From assembly GCA_963751335.1 (NCBI GenBank), contig CAVVUB010000006.1, positions 87,101 through 151,100 of the forward strand: DNA of 64,000 nucleotides. Reading direction: 5' to 3'. Shown here one piece after another: positions 50,992 through 59,037 of the stretch; within the stretch, counting starts at the first letter, position 1, and the number at the start of each line of letters is the position of its first letter. The notes beneath the pieces are model-generated. The model made no database searches and was not told the origin of the DNA. It worked only from the letters and a program-made list of their open reading frames with translations. The DNA comes from Bog-473 sp963751335 (GTDB taxonomy: Bacteria; Actinomycetota; Acidimicrobiia; Acidimicrobiales; RAAP-2). A program made the position numbers and the translations under genes.

Positions 50992-51877
50992 CATCGAGGC
51001 CGACGCGGCGACGTTCGAGGAGTGGCGGTCGCTCCTCTTCGGCATTGCGTACCGCATGTTGGGGAGCGCCGCCGACGCCGAGGACGTCGTGCAGGACGCC
51101 TCCATCCGTTGGATCCGCCGGGGCGACGAACCGGTCCGGTCCGTCCGGGCCTACCTCGTCACCATCGTGACCCGCCTCTGCATCGACCAGCTCGAGTCGA
51201 CACATTCCCGACGGATGGCCTATGCGGGCCCGTGGTTGCCCGAGCCGGTGGTGATGGACGACACGTCAGCGGTCGAGCAGGCCGACTCGCTCTCGCTGGC
51301 CTTCCTCGTCCTCCTCGAGGAGCTGACTCCGCTGGAGCGGGCTGCCTACCTCCTCCATGACATCTTCGGATACACCTTCGGGGAGGTGGCACGTTCCCTG
51401 GATCGGTCCGAGCCGGCGTCCCGCCAGCTGGCCACGCGGGCTCGGCAGCGCATCGAGCTGCGTCGTCAACGCTTCGACGCTGACCTCGAGCACGGCCGGG
51501 AGATGACCGATCGCTTCCTTTTGGCCTGCGCCACCGGAGACCTCTCGGGTCTCCTCGACATGCTCGCGGAAGACGTCGTCGTCTGGACCGATGGCGGCGG
51601 CAAAGTGCGGGCGGCGGTGCGGCCGGTGGTCGGCTCCTACCGCAGCTCGAGGTTCCTGATGCATGTGGCCAAGAAGGGGGCGGGTGTGCCGCACGGAGCC
51701 ATCCTCAACGGGCAACCGGCCAGCGTCTTCATAGAGGGCGACACCGTGGTGGCGGCCATGGTCCTCGATATTCTCGACGGTATGGTTGTGGCGGTCCGGG
51801 TGGTGTCGAACCCGGACAAGCTCGAGCGTCTCGGTGCCATCCTCAGATCGCGCCAATCGGAGAAGGCGGCGAACTAG
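50975..51877 (+). CDS. ECF41 family RNA polymerase sigma factor with SnoaL-like C-terminal domain
   Basis: 300 aa. Sigma region 2 (LLFGIAYRMLGSAADAEDVVQDA) and region 4 (LTPLERAAYLLHDIFGYTFGEVA) are followed by a SnoaL/NTF2-like domain (about residues 175-300). This domain carries both ECF41 signatures: DGGGKV at about 206-211 and NPDKL at about 279-283. In this group the fused domain replaces an anti-sigma factor and sets activity. GTG 50975 overlaps the partner gene. The recognition site TGTCACA-N16-CGTC is present upstream. Its inducing signal is unknown. Confidence 0.94.
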   Translation: MLPLRDIEADAATFEEWRSLLFGIAYRMLGSAADAEDVVQDASIRWIRRGDEPVRSVRAYLVTIVTRLCIDQLESTHSRRMAYAGPWLPEPVVMDDTSAVEQADSLSLAFLVLLEELTPLERAAYLLHDIFGYTFGEVARSLDRSEPASRQLATRARQRIELRRQRFDADLEHGREMTDRFLLACATGDLSGLLDMLAEDVVVWTDGGGKVRAAVRPVVGSYRSSRFLMHVAKKGAGVPHGAILNGQPASVFIEGDTVVAAMVLDILDGMVVAVRVVSNPDKLERLGAILRSRQSEKAAN

Positions 51878-53043
51878 GGCCCGAGAGTGTCGAGCTCACG
51901 GCGACGGACCTTGCCCGCCGCCGTGCGGGGCAGGTCGTCGACGATCACGAGTTCCTTCGGGGCCGCCCACGGCGCAACCGCCTCGGCGACGATCTCGCGC
52001 AGCTCTTCGAGCGTCGGACTGTCGTCGGTCGGGACGACCCAGGCCACGACCCGCTCACCCCATTCGGCGTCCGGCCGCTTCCACACGGCCACCTCAGCCA
52101 CGGCCGGGTGCGCGATCAAAGCGCGCTCGACGCTTTCGGGCCAAACCTGCTCGGCCCCCGTCGTGATGACGTCCGCCATCCGGCCGGAGACCGACAGCCG
52201 GTCAGCGGCACCGAGCGCCCCGCCATCGCCGGTGGCGAACCACGAGCCGAGTCCGTCGGGTCCAACGACGCGCCCTGTTGCGCCGTCGCGGTAGCAACGG
52301 AAGAGCATAGGGGCCCGTAGGAGGATCTCGCCCTCTCTGGCGGCGGTTGTGGTCGATCCATCGGGACCGCGAAGGGCCACCTCGACGCCGTCGAGTGCCG
52401 TTCCGTCGTAGACCACGCCGGAACCGGTCTCGGTCATGCCGTAGGTCGTGACGGCATTCGGGGGCAGATCGGACGGGGGTCTGCTTCCTCCGAGCAGAAC
52501 ACATTCGAAGACGGACGGGTCGAGGCGTCGGAGGGCCGTCGTCACCAAGGAGACGTGGGTGGCCCGACCGGAGCGGCCTGTCGCCTCGACCTCGTCGGCG
52601 TCGAAACCGGGCATGACCAGCAGTGGGGTGCCGCAGACGATCGATCTGGTCACGACCGAGAGCCCTCCGATATGGGCCAGGGGGAGACAAGCAAGCCAGG
52701 TGTGACGTGCGGGATCGACACCGAGGCGGGCCGTGGTCGCGGCGGCAGAAGCCGCCACGGCCTCGTGGGTGAGCACGACACCCTTGGGCTGACCCGAAGT
52801 CCCCGAGGTCGCCACCACCAGTGCGTCGCCGACCTCGACCCCGACGCCGCCGGAAAGCTTGCGCTGCTCGCCGTCCGAACCCACGATGCGAGTCGGCTGC
52901 AGTGCGGCGAGCAGGACCCGCTTGGCAACCGGGGGCAACCGGGGGTCGAGTGGCGCTGCCGCGTCGCCGGTGTCCCAGACCGCCCGTAGGGCGTCCACAA
53001 ACCCCATCCCACCAGGCAGGTCGAGTGCAACGAGTTCTGGCAC
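51874..53043 (-). CDS. menE: O-succinylbenzoate--CoA ligase MenE
   Basis: 389-aa ANL-family ligase converting o-succinylbenzoate to its CoA ester in menaquinone synthesis. TSGTSGQPKGVVLTHEA is the ATP loop; TTYGMTETGSG, FATGDGGAL and SGRMADVITTGAEQVWP follow, and the catalytic Lys lies in RTAAGKVRRREL. The N-terminal domain is short, as in other actinobacterial MenE. GTG 53043 gives VPELVALDLPGG and has a -10 box 8 nt upstream shared back-to-back with menB. It ends within 4 bp of the convergent ECF41 gene. Confidence 0.88.
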   Translation of the reverse strand: MPELVALDLPGGMGFVDALRAVWDTGDAAAPLDPRLPPVAKRVLLAALQPTRIVGSDGEQRKLSGGVGVEVGDALVVATSGTSGQPKGVVLTHEAVAASAAATTARLGVDPARHTWLACLPLAHIGGLSVVTRSIVCGTPLLVMPGFDADEVEATGRSGRATHVSLVTTALRRLDPSVFECVLLGGSRPPSDLPPNAVTTYGMTETGSGVVYDGTALDGVEVALRGPDGSTTTAAREGEILLRAPMLFRCYRDGATGRVVGPDGLGSWFATGDGGALGAADRLSVSGRMADVITTGAEQVWPESVERALIAHPAVAEVAVWKRPDAEWGERVVAWVVPTDDSPTLEELREIVAEAVAPWAAPKELVIVDDLPRTAAGKVRRRELDTLGP

Positions 53044-53064
53044 TGGCCAGTAGCGTAGGCCGCC
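53044..53064. promoter_or_regulatory. 21-bp bidirectional promoter between menE and menB
   Basis: The heptamer TAGCGTA (53051-53057) reads TAGCGT on the plus strand and TACGCT on the minus strand. Each -10-like hexamer is followed by exactly 8 nt and then a GTG start (menB at 53065, menE at 53043). The flank ACTGGCCAGT is a perfect palindrome. Both messages should be leaderless and share one melting region. Confidence 0.7.
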
Positions 53065-53955
53065 GTGCAGACCATTATCACTGGAAAGCCGCACGATCCC
53101 CTCGACGAGTTGCGCCAACTGCCCCTCCCGGCGTTCGAGGCGCGAGGTGCGTTCAAGGACATCCGCTACGAGGTGGGAGAGGGCATCGCCAAACTCACGA
53201 TCTGCCGCCCCGAGCGCCGTAACGCCTTCCGGCCCCAGACCCTGTTCGAGTTGACGGACGCCTTCACGATGGCCCGAGACGACCCGGACGTCGGGGTCAT
53301 CGTTCTCTGTGGCGAAGGACCCGATGCCTTCTGCTCGGGTGGCGACCAGAAGATCCGCGGTGACGACGGGTACATGGGCGACGACACGGTTGCCGAGCGG
53401 GGGATCGGGCGGCTCAACGTGCTCGACCTCCAAGTCCTCATGCGCCGGATCCCGAAGCCCATCGTGGCCATGGTGGCCGGGTACGCCATCGGGGGCGGGC
53501 ACATCCTCCATCTGGTCTGTGACCTCTCGATTGCGGCGGACAACGCCCGGTTCGGCCAGACCGGGCCCAAGGTGGGCAGCTTCGACGGGGGGTACGGGTC
53601 CTCCATCCTGGCCCGGACGATCGGCCTCAAGCGGGCCAAGGAAGTCTGGTTCTTGTGCCGCCAGTACGACGCGGCACAGGCCCTCGACTGGGGGCTCGTC
53701 AATGCGGTGGTGCCCCTGGACGACCTGGAGAAGGAAACCATGGCCTGGTGCCGGCAGATGCTCACCCTGTCGCCGATCGCCCTCCGCATGATCAAGGCAG
53801 GTATGAATGCCGCCGATGACGGCCTGGCCGGTGTGCAGCAGTTGGCCGGCGACGCCACCATGCTCTTCTACATGACCGAGGAGGGACAGGAAGGCCGGAA
53901 CGCGTTCGTCGAACACAGAGCTCCGGACTTCTCCCGCTTTCCCCGGCGTCCGTGA
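53065..53955 (+). CDS. menB: 1,4-dihydroxy-2-naphthoyl-CoA synthase MenB
   Basis: 296-aa crotonase-fold enzyme that cyclises o-succinylbenzoyl-CoA. CRPERRNAFRPQT, FCSGGDQKIRG (oxyanion hole and active loop), GYAIGGGHILH, and TGPKVGSFDGGYGS match MenB rather than generic enoyl-CoA hydratases, as does the C-terminal FYMTEEGQEGRNAF with the conserved Tyr. GTG start 21 bp from the divergent menE. It overlaps menA by 4 nt. Confidence 0.94.
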   Translation: MQTIITGKPHDPLDELRQLPLPAFEARGAFKDIRYEVGEGIAKLTICRPERRNAFRPQTLFELTDAFTMARDDPDVGVIVLCGEGPDAFCSGGDQKIRGDDGYMGDDTVAERGIGRLNVLDLQVLMRRIPKPIVAMVAGYAIGGGHILHLVCDLSIAADNARFGQTGPKVGSFDGGYGSSILARTIGLKRAKEVWFLCRQYDAAQALDWGLVNAVVPLDDLEKETMAWCRQMLTLSPIALRMIKAGMNAADDGLAGVQQLAGDATMLFYMTEEGQEGRNAFVEHRAPDFSRFPRRP

Positions 53956-54935
53956 ACCCCCCGCTCAAGCTGTGGGTGGCCGGTGCGCGGCCGCGCACGC
54001 TTCCGGCGGCGGTGGTCCCGGTGCTGGTCGGCACCGCCGTCGGGTACCAATCGAGCGGTCGTTTCCTGCTGACCACCCCTCAGATCACGAGCTCCTGTCA
54101 CGCCGCTGTCTGCGCGTCCTTCGTGCGCGAGTTGAGCTGGCTCAACGCCCTTCTCGCCTTGTTGGTCGCTCTGGGCATCCAGGTCGGCACCAACTACGTC
54201 AACGACTACGCCGACGGTGTGCGGGGTACCGACGAGCATCGGGTCGGCCCGGTGCGGCTCGTCGCGGGCAAGCTGGCCACGGTGCGCCAGGTCAAGCTGG
54301 CCGCTCTCTTTGCCTTCGGCGTGGCCGGGATCGCAGGCCTGATCCTGGCGGCCAGGGTGACCTGGTGGTTCATCCCCCTGGGATTGCTCTGCGGCATCGC
54401 AGGCTGGGCGTATACCGGCGGTCCGAGGCCTTACGGATACCTGGGATTCGGCGAGGTCTTCGTCTTTGTGTTCTTCGGACTCGTGGCGACCGCAGGCTCG
54501 GCCTACGTCCAGCACGCGCCGTTCACGATTTCCATCTCCGGCCACCTGTTTGCCTATTCCTACGACTGGGCCTATGCCCTGTGGGCCGGTGTTCCCGTCG
54601 GACTGCTGGCGGCGGCGCTCCTCGAGGCCAACAACCTGCGCGACCTTGAGACAGACACCGAAGCAGGAAAGAGAACACTGGCCGTGCGCCTCGGACGGCT
54701 GGGAGCGGGAGTCCTCTACACCGGAACGCTGATGGCCGCAGCCGTCGGAATCGGCATCGTGGCTCACTACCAGGCGTGGGCCCTCATCGCGCTGGCCGCG
54801 ATCCCGCTTGCCATTGCTCCCGTCCGCCTGGCCTTGAGCGACAAGCACGGCCGCGAGCTTCTCCCCATGCTGGGGGACACCGCTCGCCTGCAGATCGTGG
54901 GCGGTTTGCTGTTGGCTCTCGGTGTGCTGTTGTGA
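53952..54935 (+). CDS. menA: 1,4-dihydroxy-2-naphthoate polyprenyltransferase MenA
   Basis: 327-aa UbiA-superfamily membrane enzyme that attaches the isoprenoid tail to DHNA. Residues near the N-terminus (GARPRTLPAAVVPVLVG) and the two Asp-rich motifs NYVNDYADGVRGTD and NNLRDLETDTEAGKRTL are typical of MenA, with about eight TM helices. GTG at 53952 overlaps the menB stop (GTGA), so menB-menA are co-translated. Confidence 0.94.
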   Translation: MNPPLKLWVAGARPRTLPAAVVPVLVGTAVGYQSSGRFLLTTPQITSSCHAAVCASFVRELSWLNALLALLVALGIQVGTNYVNDYADGVRGTDEHRVGPVRLVAGKLATVRQVKLAALFAFGVAGIAGLILAARVTWWFIPLGLLCGIAGWAYTGGPRPYGYLGFGEVFVFVFFGLVATAGSAYVQHAPFTISISGHLFAYSYDWAYALWAGVPVGLLAAALLEANNLRDLETDTEAGKRTLAVRLGRLGAGVLYTGTLMAAAVGIGIVAHYQAWALIALAAIPLAIAPVRLALSDKHGRELLPMLGDTARLQIVGGLLLALGVLL

Positions 54936-54942
54936 GGAGGTC

Positions 54943-55722
54943 TCAAGCGGGATCGACGGCGCGCAACCAGTGAGACACCAAGCGCGCCACCGGCGCGGGC
55001 TGAGCCAGGTGGACGGCGTGGCCTCCACCGGGGATCAGCGAGACCAAGGCGCGAGGAGCGAGACCGGCCAGGCGCAGAGCGTGTCCGGCGAAGCGGAAGT
55101 CGTCGGTACCCGCCAGAGCAAGGACGGGCGCCACGAGCGAATCCAGACGGTCCCACGAGGGCGTCTGGGTGCCCGTGCCGGCGAGTCGCAGGCTCCAGGC
55201 CAGCCCCTCAGCGCTGTTGCGGAGGCGCTCGGTTCGGTCCGCCACACCTGTCTCGGCGAGACGGACGAACATGGGACCGCTGAGCCAACGATCGATGAAC
55301 GCGCCCACGTCGCCCGAGGACTCGAGGCGGTCCGCCACGGCCGCATCCGCCGCTCGGCGGTCCTCGCGCAGGCCGTCGTCCTCGATCCCGGCCGTCACGC
55401 CGATGAACACCACGTGGCGCAGGCTCAGCTCGGCCTCCAGCGCGACATGCAGCGCGATGCGGGCCCCGAGCGAGTACCCCAAGAGGTCACAGGGTTCGTC
55501 CCCGAGAACGCCCTGCACCGCTTCGACGACCAGGCCGGCGGCCGTCGGCAGGTCGGCGCGCGCGCCACCCGAGTCGCCGTGTCCGGGGAGGTCGACGGCC
55601 ACCACCGTGAAGTCCTTCTCGAGCAGCTCGCCAAAGGTGCCCCAGAGCCGACCCGTCTGGGTAAAGCCGTGCAACGCCACCAGCGGCCGCCCCGAACCGC
55701 GTACCTCGACATGGAGTGGCAC
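54943..55722 (-). CDS. menH: Alpha/beta hydrolase, probable MenH (SHCHC synthase)
   Basis: 259 aa. LVALHGFTQTGRLWG, the elbow GYSLGARIALHVAL with nucleophile Ser, and the late GGGHAVHLAQP with catalytic His form the triad, all close to MenH. It would eliminate pyruvate from SEPHCHC, the MenD product, in menaquinone synthesis. GTG 55722 has TACGCT 8 nt upstream, so its promoter lies inside the first codons of the divergent menD. ATG 55746 is an alternative that would overlap menD by 19 nt. Confidence 0.82.
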   Translation of the reverse strand: MPLHVEVRGSGRPLVALHGFTQTGRLWGTFGELLEKDFTVVAVDLPGHGDSGGARADLPTAAGLVVEAVQGVLGDEPCDLLGYSLGARIALHVALEAELSLRHVVFIGVTAGIEDDGLREDRRAADAAVADRLESSGDVGAFIDRWLSGPMFVRLAETGVADRTERLRNSAEGLAWSLRLAGTGTQTPSWDRLDSLVAPVLALAGTDDFRFAGHALRLAGLAPRALVSLIPGGGHAVHLAQPAPVARLVSHWLRAVDPA

Positions 55723-55727
55723 GTCGG

Positions 55728-57386
55728 GTGAGCGTACAGGCCACATTCAGCGCAACCCTGGTCGACGAATGGGTCCGCCGTGGCGTCACCGAAGCGGTGA
55801 TCTGTCCGGGTTCGCGCTCCACACCCTTGGCTGTCGCCCTCGCCGCTCGCCTCAACGTGCACGTCCGGCTCGACGAGCGCAGCGCAGGGTTCTACGCCGT
55901 CGGTCTGGCCCTGGCCACGGGACGGCCAGCCGTGATCTGTGTCACGAGCGGCACCGCCGCGGCCGAACTGCATCCGGCGGTCGTCGAGGCACATCACGCC
56001 CGCGTACCCCTGATCGTCTGTACCGCCGACCGGCCACCAGAACTGCTCGACACGGGAGCACCCCAGACCATCGATCAGGTCGGACTGTTCACGACGGCGA
56101 CCCGGTGGTCGGCCAATCCGGGCGTGCCCACACCCGAACAGGCCTCGGTCTGGCGTCCCCTGGCCGCCCGCGCCTTCGGGGAAGCCATGCACGGGTCATC
56201 CGGTCCCGGACCCGTGCATCTGAATCTGGCCTTCCGCGAGCCCCTGACCGGTACGCCCGACGAGCTTCCGTCCCACCCTGGCCCGGCGATCGGCTTTCCA
56301 ACCACTCGCGTCTCCGCTCCAGATCTGGTGCCCCTCGGGGGCCACGGCATCATCATCGTCGGTGGCCTCACCCCCGAACCGCCGACTGCCGCGCTCGTCC
56401 AGGCTCTGGCCGATCGCCTCCACTGGCCGGTGATGGCCGATCCCCGGTCGGGCTGCCGCTACCCGGGCACCATCGCGGCGGCCGATGCCATCGTTCGGAC
56501 CGACCCACCCGCTCCCGAGACTGTGCTGCTCCTGGGGTCACCGTGGCTGTCCAAAGCCCTGAGCGAGTACGTCTCCCGGTCTGCGGAGAAAGGGGCGCGA
56601 GTCGTCGTGGTCGACCCCTGGCACCAGTGGACGGACCCGACTCGGGTGGCCACCGAGTTCCACCATTCCGACACCGATGAATGGTTGGCGGCAGCGATCG
56701 AGTCGGCGCAGGCGGCCGACGCGCCGTGGTTGGCTTCGTGGCGAACGATGGAGGATGCCGCACAGAGCGCCATCGAGGAGACCCTCGCCATCGATCTCAG
56801 TGAGCCGCTGGTCGCCCGGCATGTCTACGCCCATGCCGCCGGCAGCGGCGCCACCGTCGTCGTCTCGGCGTCCATGCCCATCCGAGATCTCGAGTGGTAT
56901 GCCGCGCCGCAGCCGTCTCCGCCCCGCGTGCTGGCCAACCGTGGGGCCAACGGCATCGACGGCGTTGTCTCGACGGCCCTCGGTGTCGCCGCAGTCACGC
57001 CCGCCTCGTGCTCCACCATCGCACTCATGGGTGACCTGGCCTTCCTCCACGACGTCTCGGGTTTGGTCAACCTCGACCACGAGGCTCGTTGTACGTTCGT
57101 CGTCGTCGACAACGGTGGGGGAGGGATCTTCTCGTTCCTGCCTCAGGCGGGGGCGCTCGAACCGGAGGTCTTCGAGCGTCTCTTTGGAACGCCGCCTCGC
57201 AGCGATATCGACGCCGTGGCTCGCGGCTTCGGGCTGCCGGTGCACGAAGTCACGACGACAGACGAATTGAAAACCGCGCTCGACCAACCTGCTCCTGCCA
57301 TGATCCATGCCCGGGTGCGAGATCGAGCGGAGAACGTCGCCCTGCACGAAGCGATCAACGAGGCGGTCCGTCGCGCGCTTGGGTGA
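55728..57386 (+). CDS. menD: SEPHCHC synthase MenD
   Basis: 552-aa thiamine diphosphate enzyme, the first committed step of menaquinone synthesis from isochorismate and 2-oxoglutarate. VICPGSRSTPLAVAL, RLDERSAGFYAVGLA, CTSGTAAAELHPAVVEA and ADRPPELLDTGAPQTIDQ are MenD signatures; the ThDP/Mg motif is GDLAFLHDVSGL followed by DNGGGGIFSFLPQ. GTG 55728 starts at the family N-terminus, only 5 bp from the divergent menH start. Its 3' end overlaps the convergent HNH gene by 32 nt. Confidence 0.94.
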   Translation: MSVQATFSATLVDEWVRRGVTEAVICPGSRSTPLAVALAARLNVHVRLDERSAGFYAVGLALATGRPAVICVTSGTAAAELHPAVVEAHHARVPLIVCTADRPPELLDTGAPQTIDQVGLFTTATRWSANPGVPTPEQASVWRPLAARAFGEAMHGSSGPGPVHLNLAFREPLTGTPDELPSHPGPAIGFPTTRVSAPDLVPLGGHGIIIVGGLTPEPPTAALVQALADRLHWPVMADPRSGCRYPGTIAAADAIVRTDPPAPETVLLLGSPWLSKALSEYVSRSAEKGARVVVVDPWHQWTDPTRVATEFHHSDTDEWLAAAIESAQAADAPWLASWRTMEDAAQSAIEETLAIDLSEPLVARHVYAHAAGSGATVVVSASMPIRDLEWYAAPQPSPPRVLANRGANGIDGVVSTALGVAAVTPASCSTIALMGDLAFLHDVSGLVNLDHEARCTFVVVDNGGGGIFSFLPQAGALEPEVFERLFGTPPRSDIDAVARGFGLPVHEVTTTDELKTALDQPAPAMIHARVRDRAENVALHEAINEAVRRALG

Positions 57387-58521
57387 ACGCTGGTGAGGGC
57401 GTTGAGGTGCTGAGGCGGCCGGTGGGACTTCGGAAGGTCAATTCCAGATTGGCGTCGCCTGAGACCGTCCATCCAAGTTCGTGGACCGCCCGGTGGTGCT
57501 GGTCGCACAGCTCGATGAGGTTGTCGAGGTCGGTTGCCCCACCGTCGATCCAGTGGCGGAGGTGGTGGACGTCCGTGAATTCGACGTGCGTACATCCGGG
57601 AAATCGGCAGCCCTTGTCGCGCCGGCGAATGACGATTCGTTGCGCGTCCGTCGGATCTCGCCGCGTGCGGCCGAGGTTGAGCGAGCGACCGTCTGGTCCG
57701 TCACCCGAGAGGAAGATCTTGGAGTCGCATGCCAGTCGCCGGGCCACCTCGGTCGAGACGGGACCGAGGACATCGAGCTCAGCCGCTCCGGTACCGCCGG
57801 CCAGGAAGGAGAAATCGGCGTGGACGACCATCGTCGGGCGATTGCGCCGCATGCCCCCGGCGCGGCCGCTGCGGTCGTCAGCCCCCGAATCCCCTTTGCA
57901 GACGTCCACCAATGCGTCGGCCATGCGCTGATCGAACGGGGTGTTCTCCCGGACCTTCTTGGTGGCCCGCTCGACCAGGGCGCTCTTCACGACGGCGTAC
58001 TGGTCGACGGGCAGGACGCCCATGAGGCTGCGCCGCCGATCGTCAAAACGAAGGAACCGACGGGCGTAGAACCCTGTCGCCTGCTGATCCGATTGTTTGC
58101 GCGAGGAGATGGCGAGCTCACGGACCTGCTTGGCCGACCAGTGGGTGGCTTGCTCGGCCAGAGAGGCGTCCGTCTCCGGTCTTGCCACCTCGACGAGTGG
58201 CTTGACCTGGTCGAACGAGAGCTTCCCTTTCGAGAGGGCATCGGAGATCTCGGGCAGCCGCCGCAGCTTGGCCGCCGTCGAGACCCAGTCGCGGGCGGTG
58301 CTGGCCGACACGCCGCAGCGAAGAGTCAGCCACGCCACCATCGAGGACGAGCCGTCGACCCTCCAGGCCTTACGCCGATCGAGCTCCACGATGGCGTTGA
58401 GCAGCTGACTCTGGTGGGCCGAGATTGCCTTGTGGTGCTGCGCCACACCGGCAATCAACGACTCGGTCCTCCTCGACACTGTTTCAGGTCGAGGTCCGTC
58501 TCTCAGGATTTTCGATGTCAT
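57355..58521 (-). CDS. DUF222 / HNH endonuclease family protein (13E12-like)
   Basis: 388 aa. The N-terminal DUF222 region (AWLTLRCGVSASTARDWVSTA, LSKGKLSFDQVKPLVEVA) and the C-terminal HNH motif with GCRFPGC, HHLRHWIDGGATDLDNLIELC and HHRAVHE are both intact. The family is common and often multicopy in Actinobacteria, with unknown role. ATG 58521; further in-frame upstream starts lack homology. No flanking repeats suggest a mobile element. Confidence 0.9.
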   Translation of the reverse strand: MTSKILRDGPRPETVSRRTESLIAGVAQHHKAISAHQSQLLNAIVELDRRKAWRVDGSSSMVAWLTLRCGVSASTARDWVSTAAKLRRLPEISDALSKGKLSFDQVKPLVEVARPETDASLAEQATHWSAKQVRELAISSRKQSDQQATGFYARRFLRFDDRRRSLMGVLPVDQYAVVKSALVERATKKVRENTPFDQRMADALVDVCKGDSGADDRSGRAGGMRRNRPTMVVHADFSFLAGGTGAAELDVLGPVSTEVARRLACDSKIFLSGDGPDGRSLNLGRTRRDPTDAQRIVIRRRDKGCRFPGCTHVEFTDVHHLRHWIDGGATDLDNLIELCDQHHRAVHELGWTVSGDANLELTFRSPTGRLSTSTPSPAFTQARDGPPR

Positions 58522-58619
58522 ACACAATGAACGGTCGCCGAATGTTCGGGAGGTGCCGAGATTTGAGCGGGAGATCACACTCAGTACACCGGACTGGCAC
58601 TCTGAAACCGTCGTGATGG

Positions 58620-58829
58620 CTACTTGTGCAAGAGCTCGAGCGTGGCTCGCCCGTCGCCGATCACCCGCGCACCTGCCCAAATGAGCATGGATCCCACCCG
58701 CTGTCGTGAACGGGAGAACCGCGGGGATTGGTCATCGTGATGGACTCGTGGCTGACCTCGGCTGCGTTTCGCCGTGAGGAGATCCTCGTGTCTGGCGTTG
58801 GCAAGGGCTCGCAGTAGTTCGGGATGCAT
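58620..58829 (-). CDS. Small conserved actinobacterial-type protein (69 aa)
   Basis: It begins MHPELLRALANARHEDLLTA and ends with a short hydrophobic helix (GSMLIWAGARVIGDGRATLELL), linked by a basic His/Arg/Ser stretch. Similar short proteins with an N-terminal helix and a C-terminal membrane-touching helix occur in Actinobacteria; no function is known to me. AAGGAG stands 5 nt before the ATG, the best evidence that it is translated. Confidence 0.65.
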   Translation of the reverse strand: MHPELLRALANARHEDLLTAKRSRGQPRVHHDDQSPRFSRSRQRVGSMLIWAGARVIGDGRATLELLHK

Positions 58830-58959
58830 TGTTGCTCCTTGAGAACAGAGAAGAAGTATGTACGGAGGGTGTGACAAAGGGCGTGGGCGCGGCAGAGCCG
58901 GCGCCCCGAACGTGTGAAGAAGCGGGGCGCTGGCGCGCTCGCCGCAAACTCGATGCTGG

Positions 58960-59037
58960 TTAGCCCAGCAGAGCGTGAGTATCCGCGGCAGCGGGGGTGC
59001 ACAGCATGGGCTTCTGATCGTTTGTCGAGAACTTCAT
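58960..59037 (-). CDS. Candidate 25-aa peptide gene with optimal ribosome binding site
   Basis: A 25-codon frame beginning MKFSTNDQKP, with one Cys in the middle and an Ala-rich end (PAAADTHALLG), closed by TAA. AAGGAGGT (59051-59044) lies 6 nt before the ATG, among the strongest sites in the window. No homologue is recognised; it could be a microprotein, a leader peptide or a RiPP-like precursor, though no maturation gene is nearby. It lies upstream of the 69-aa gene on the same strand. Confidence 0.45.
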   Translation of the reverse strand: MKFSTNDQKPMLCTPAAADTHALLG

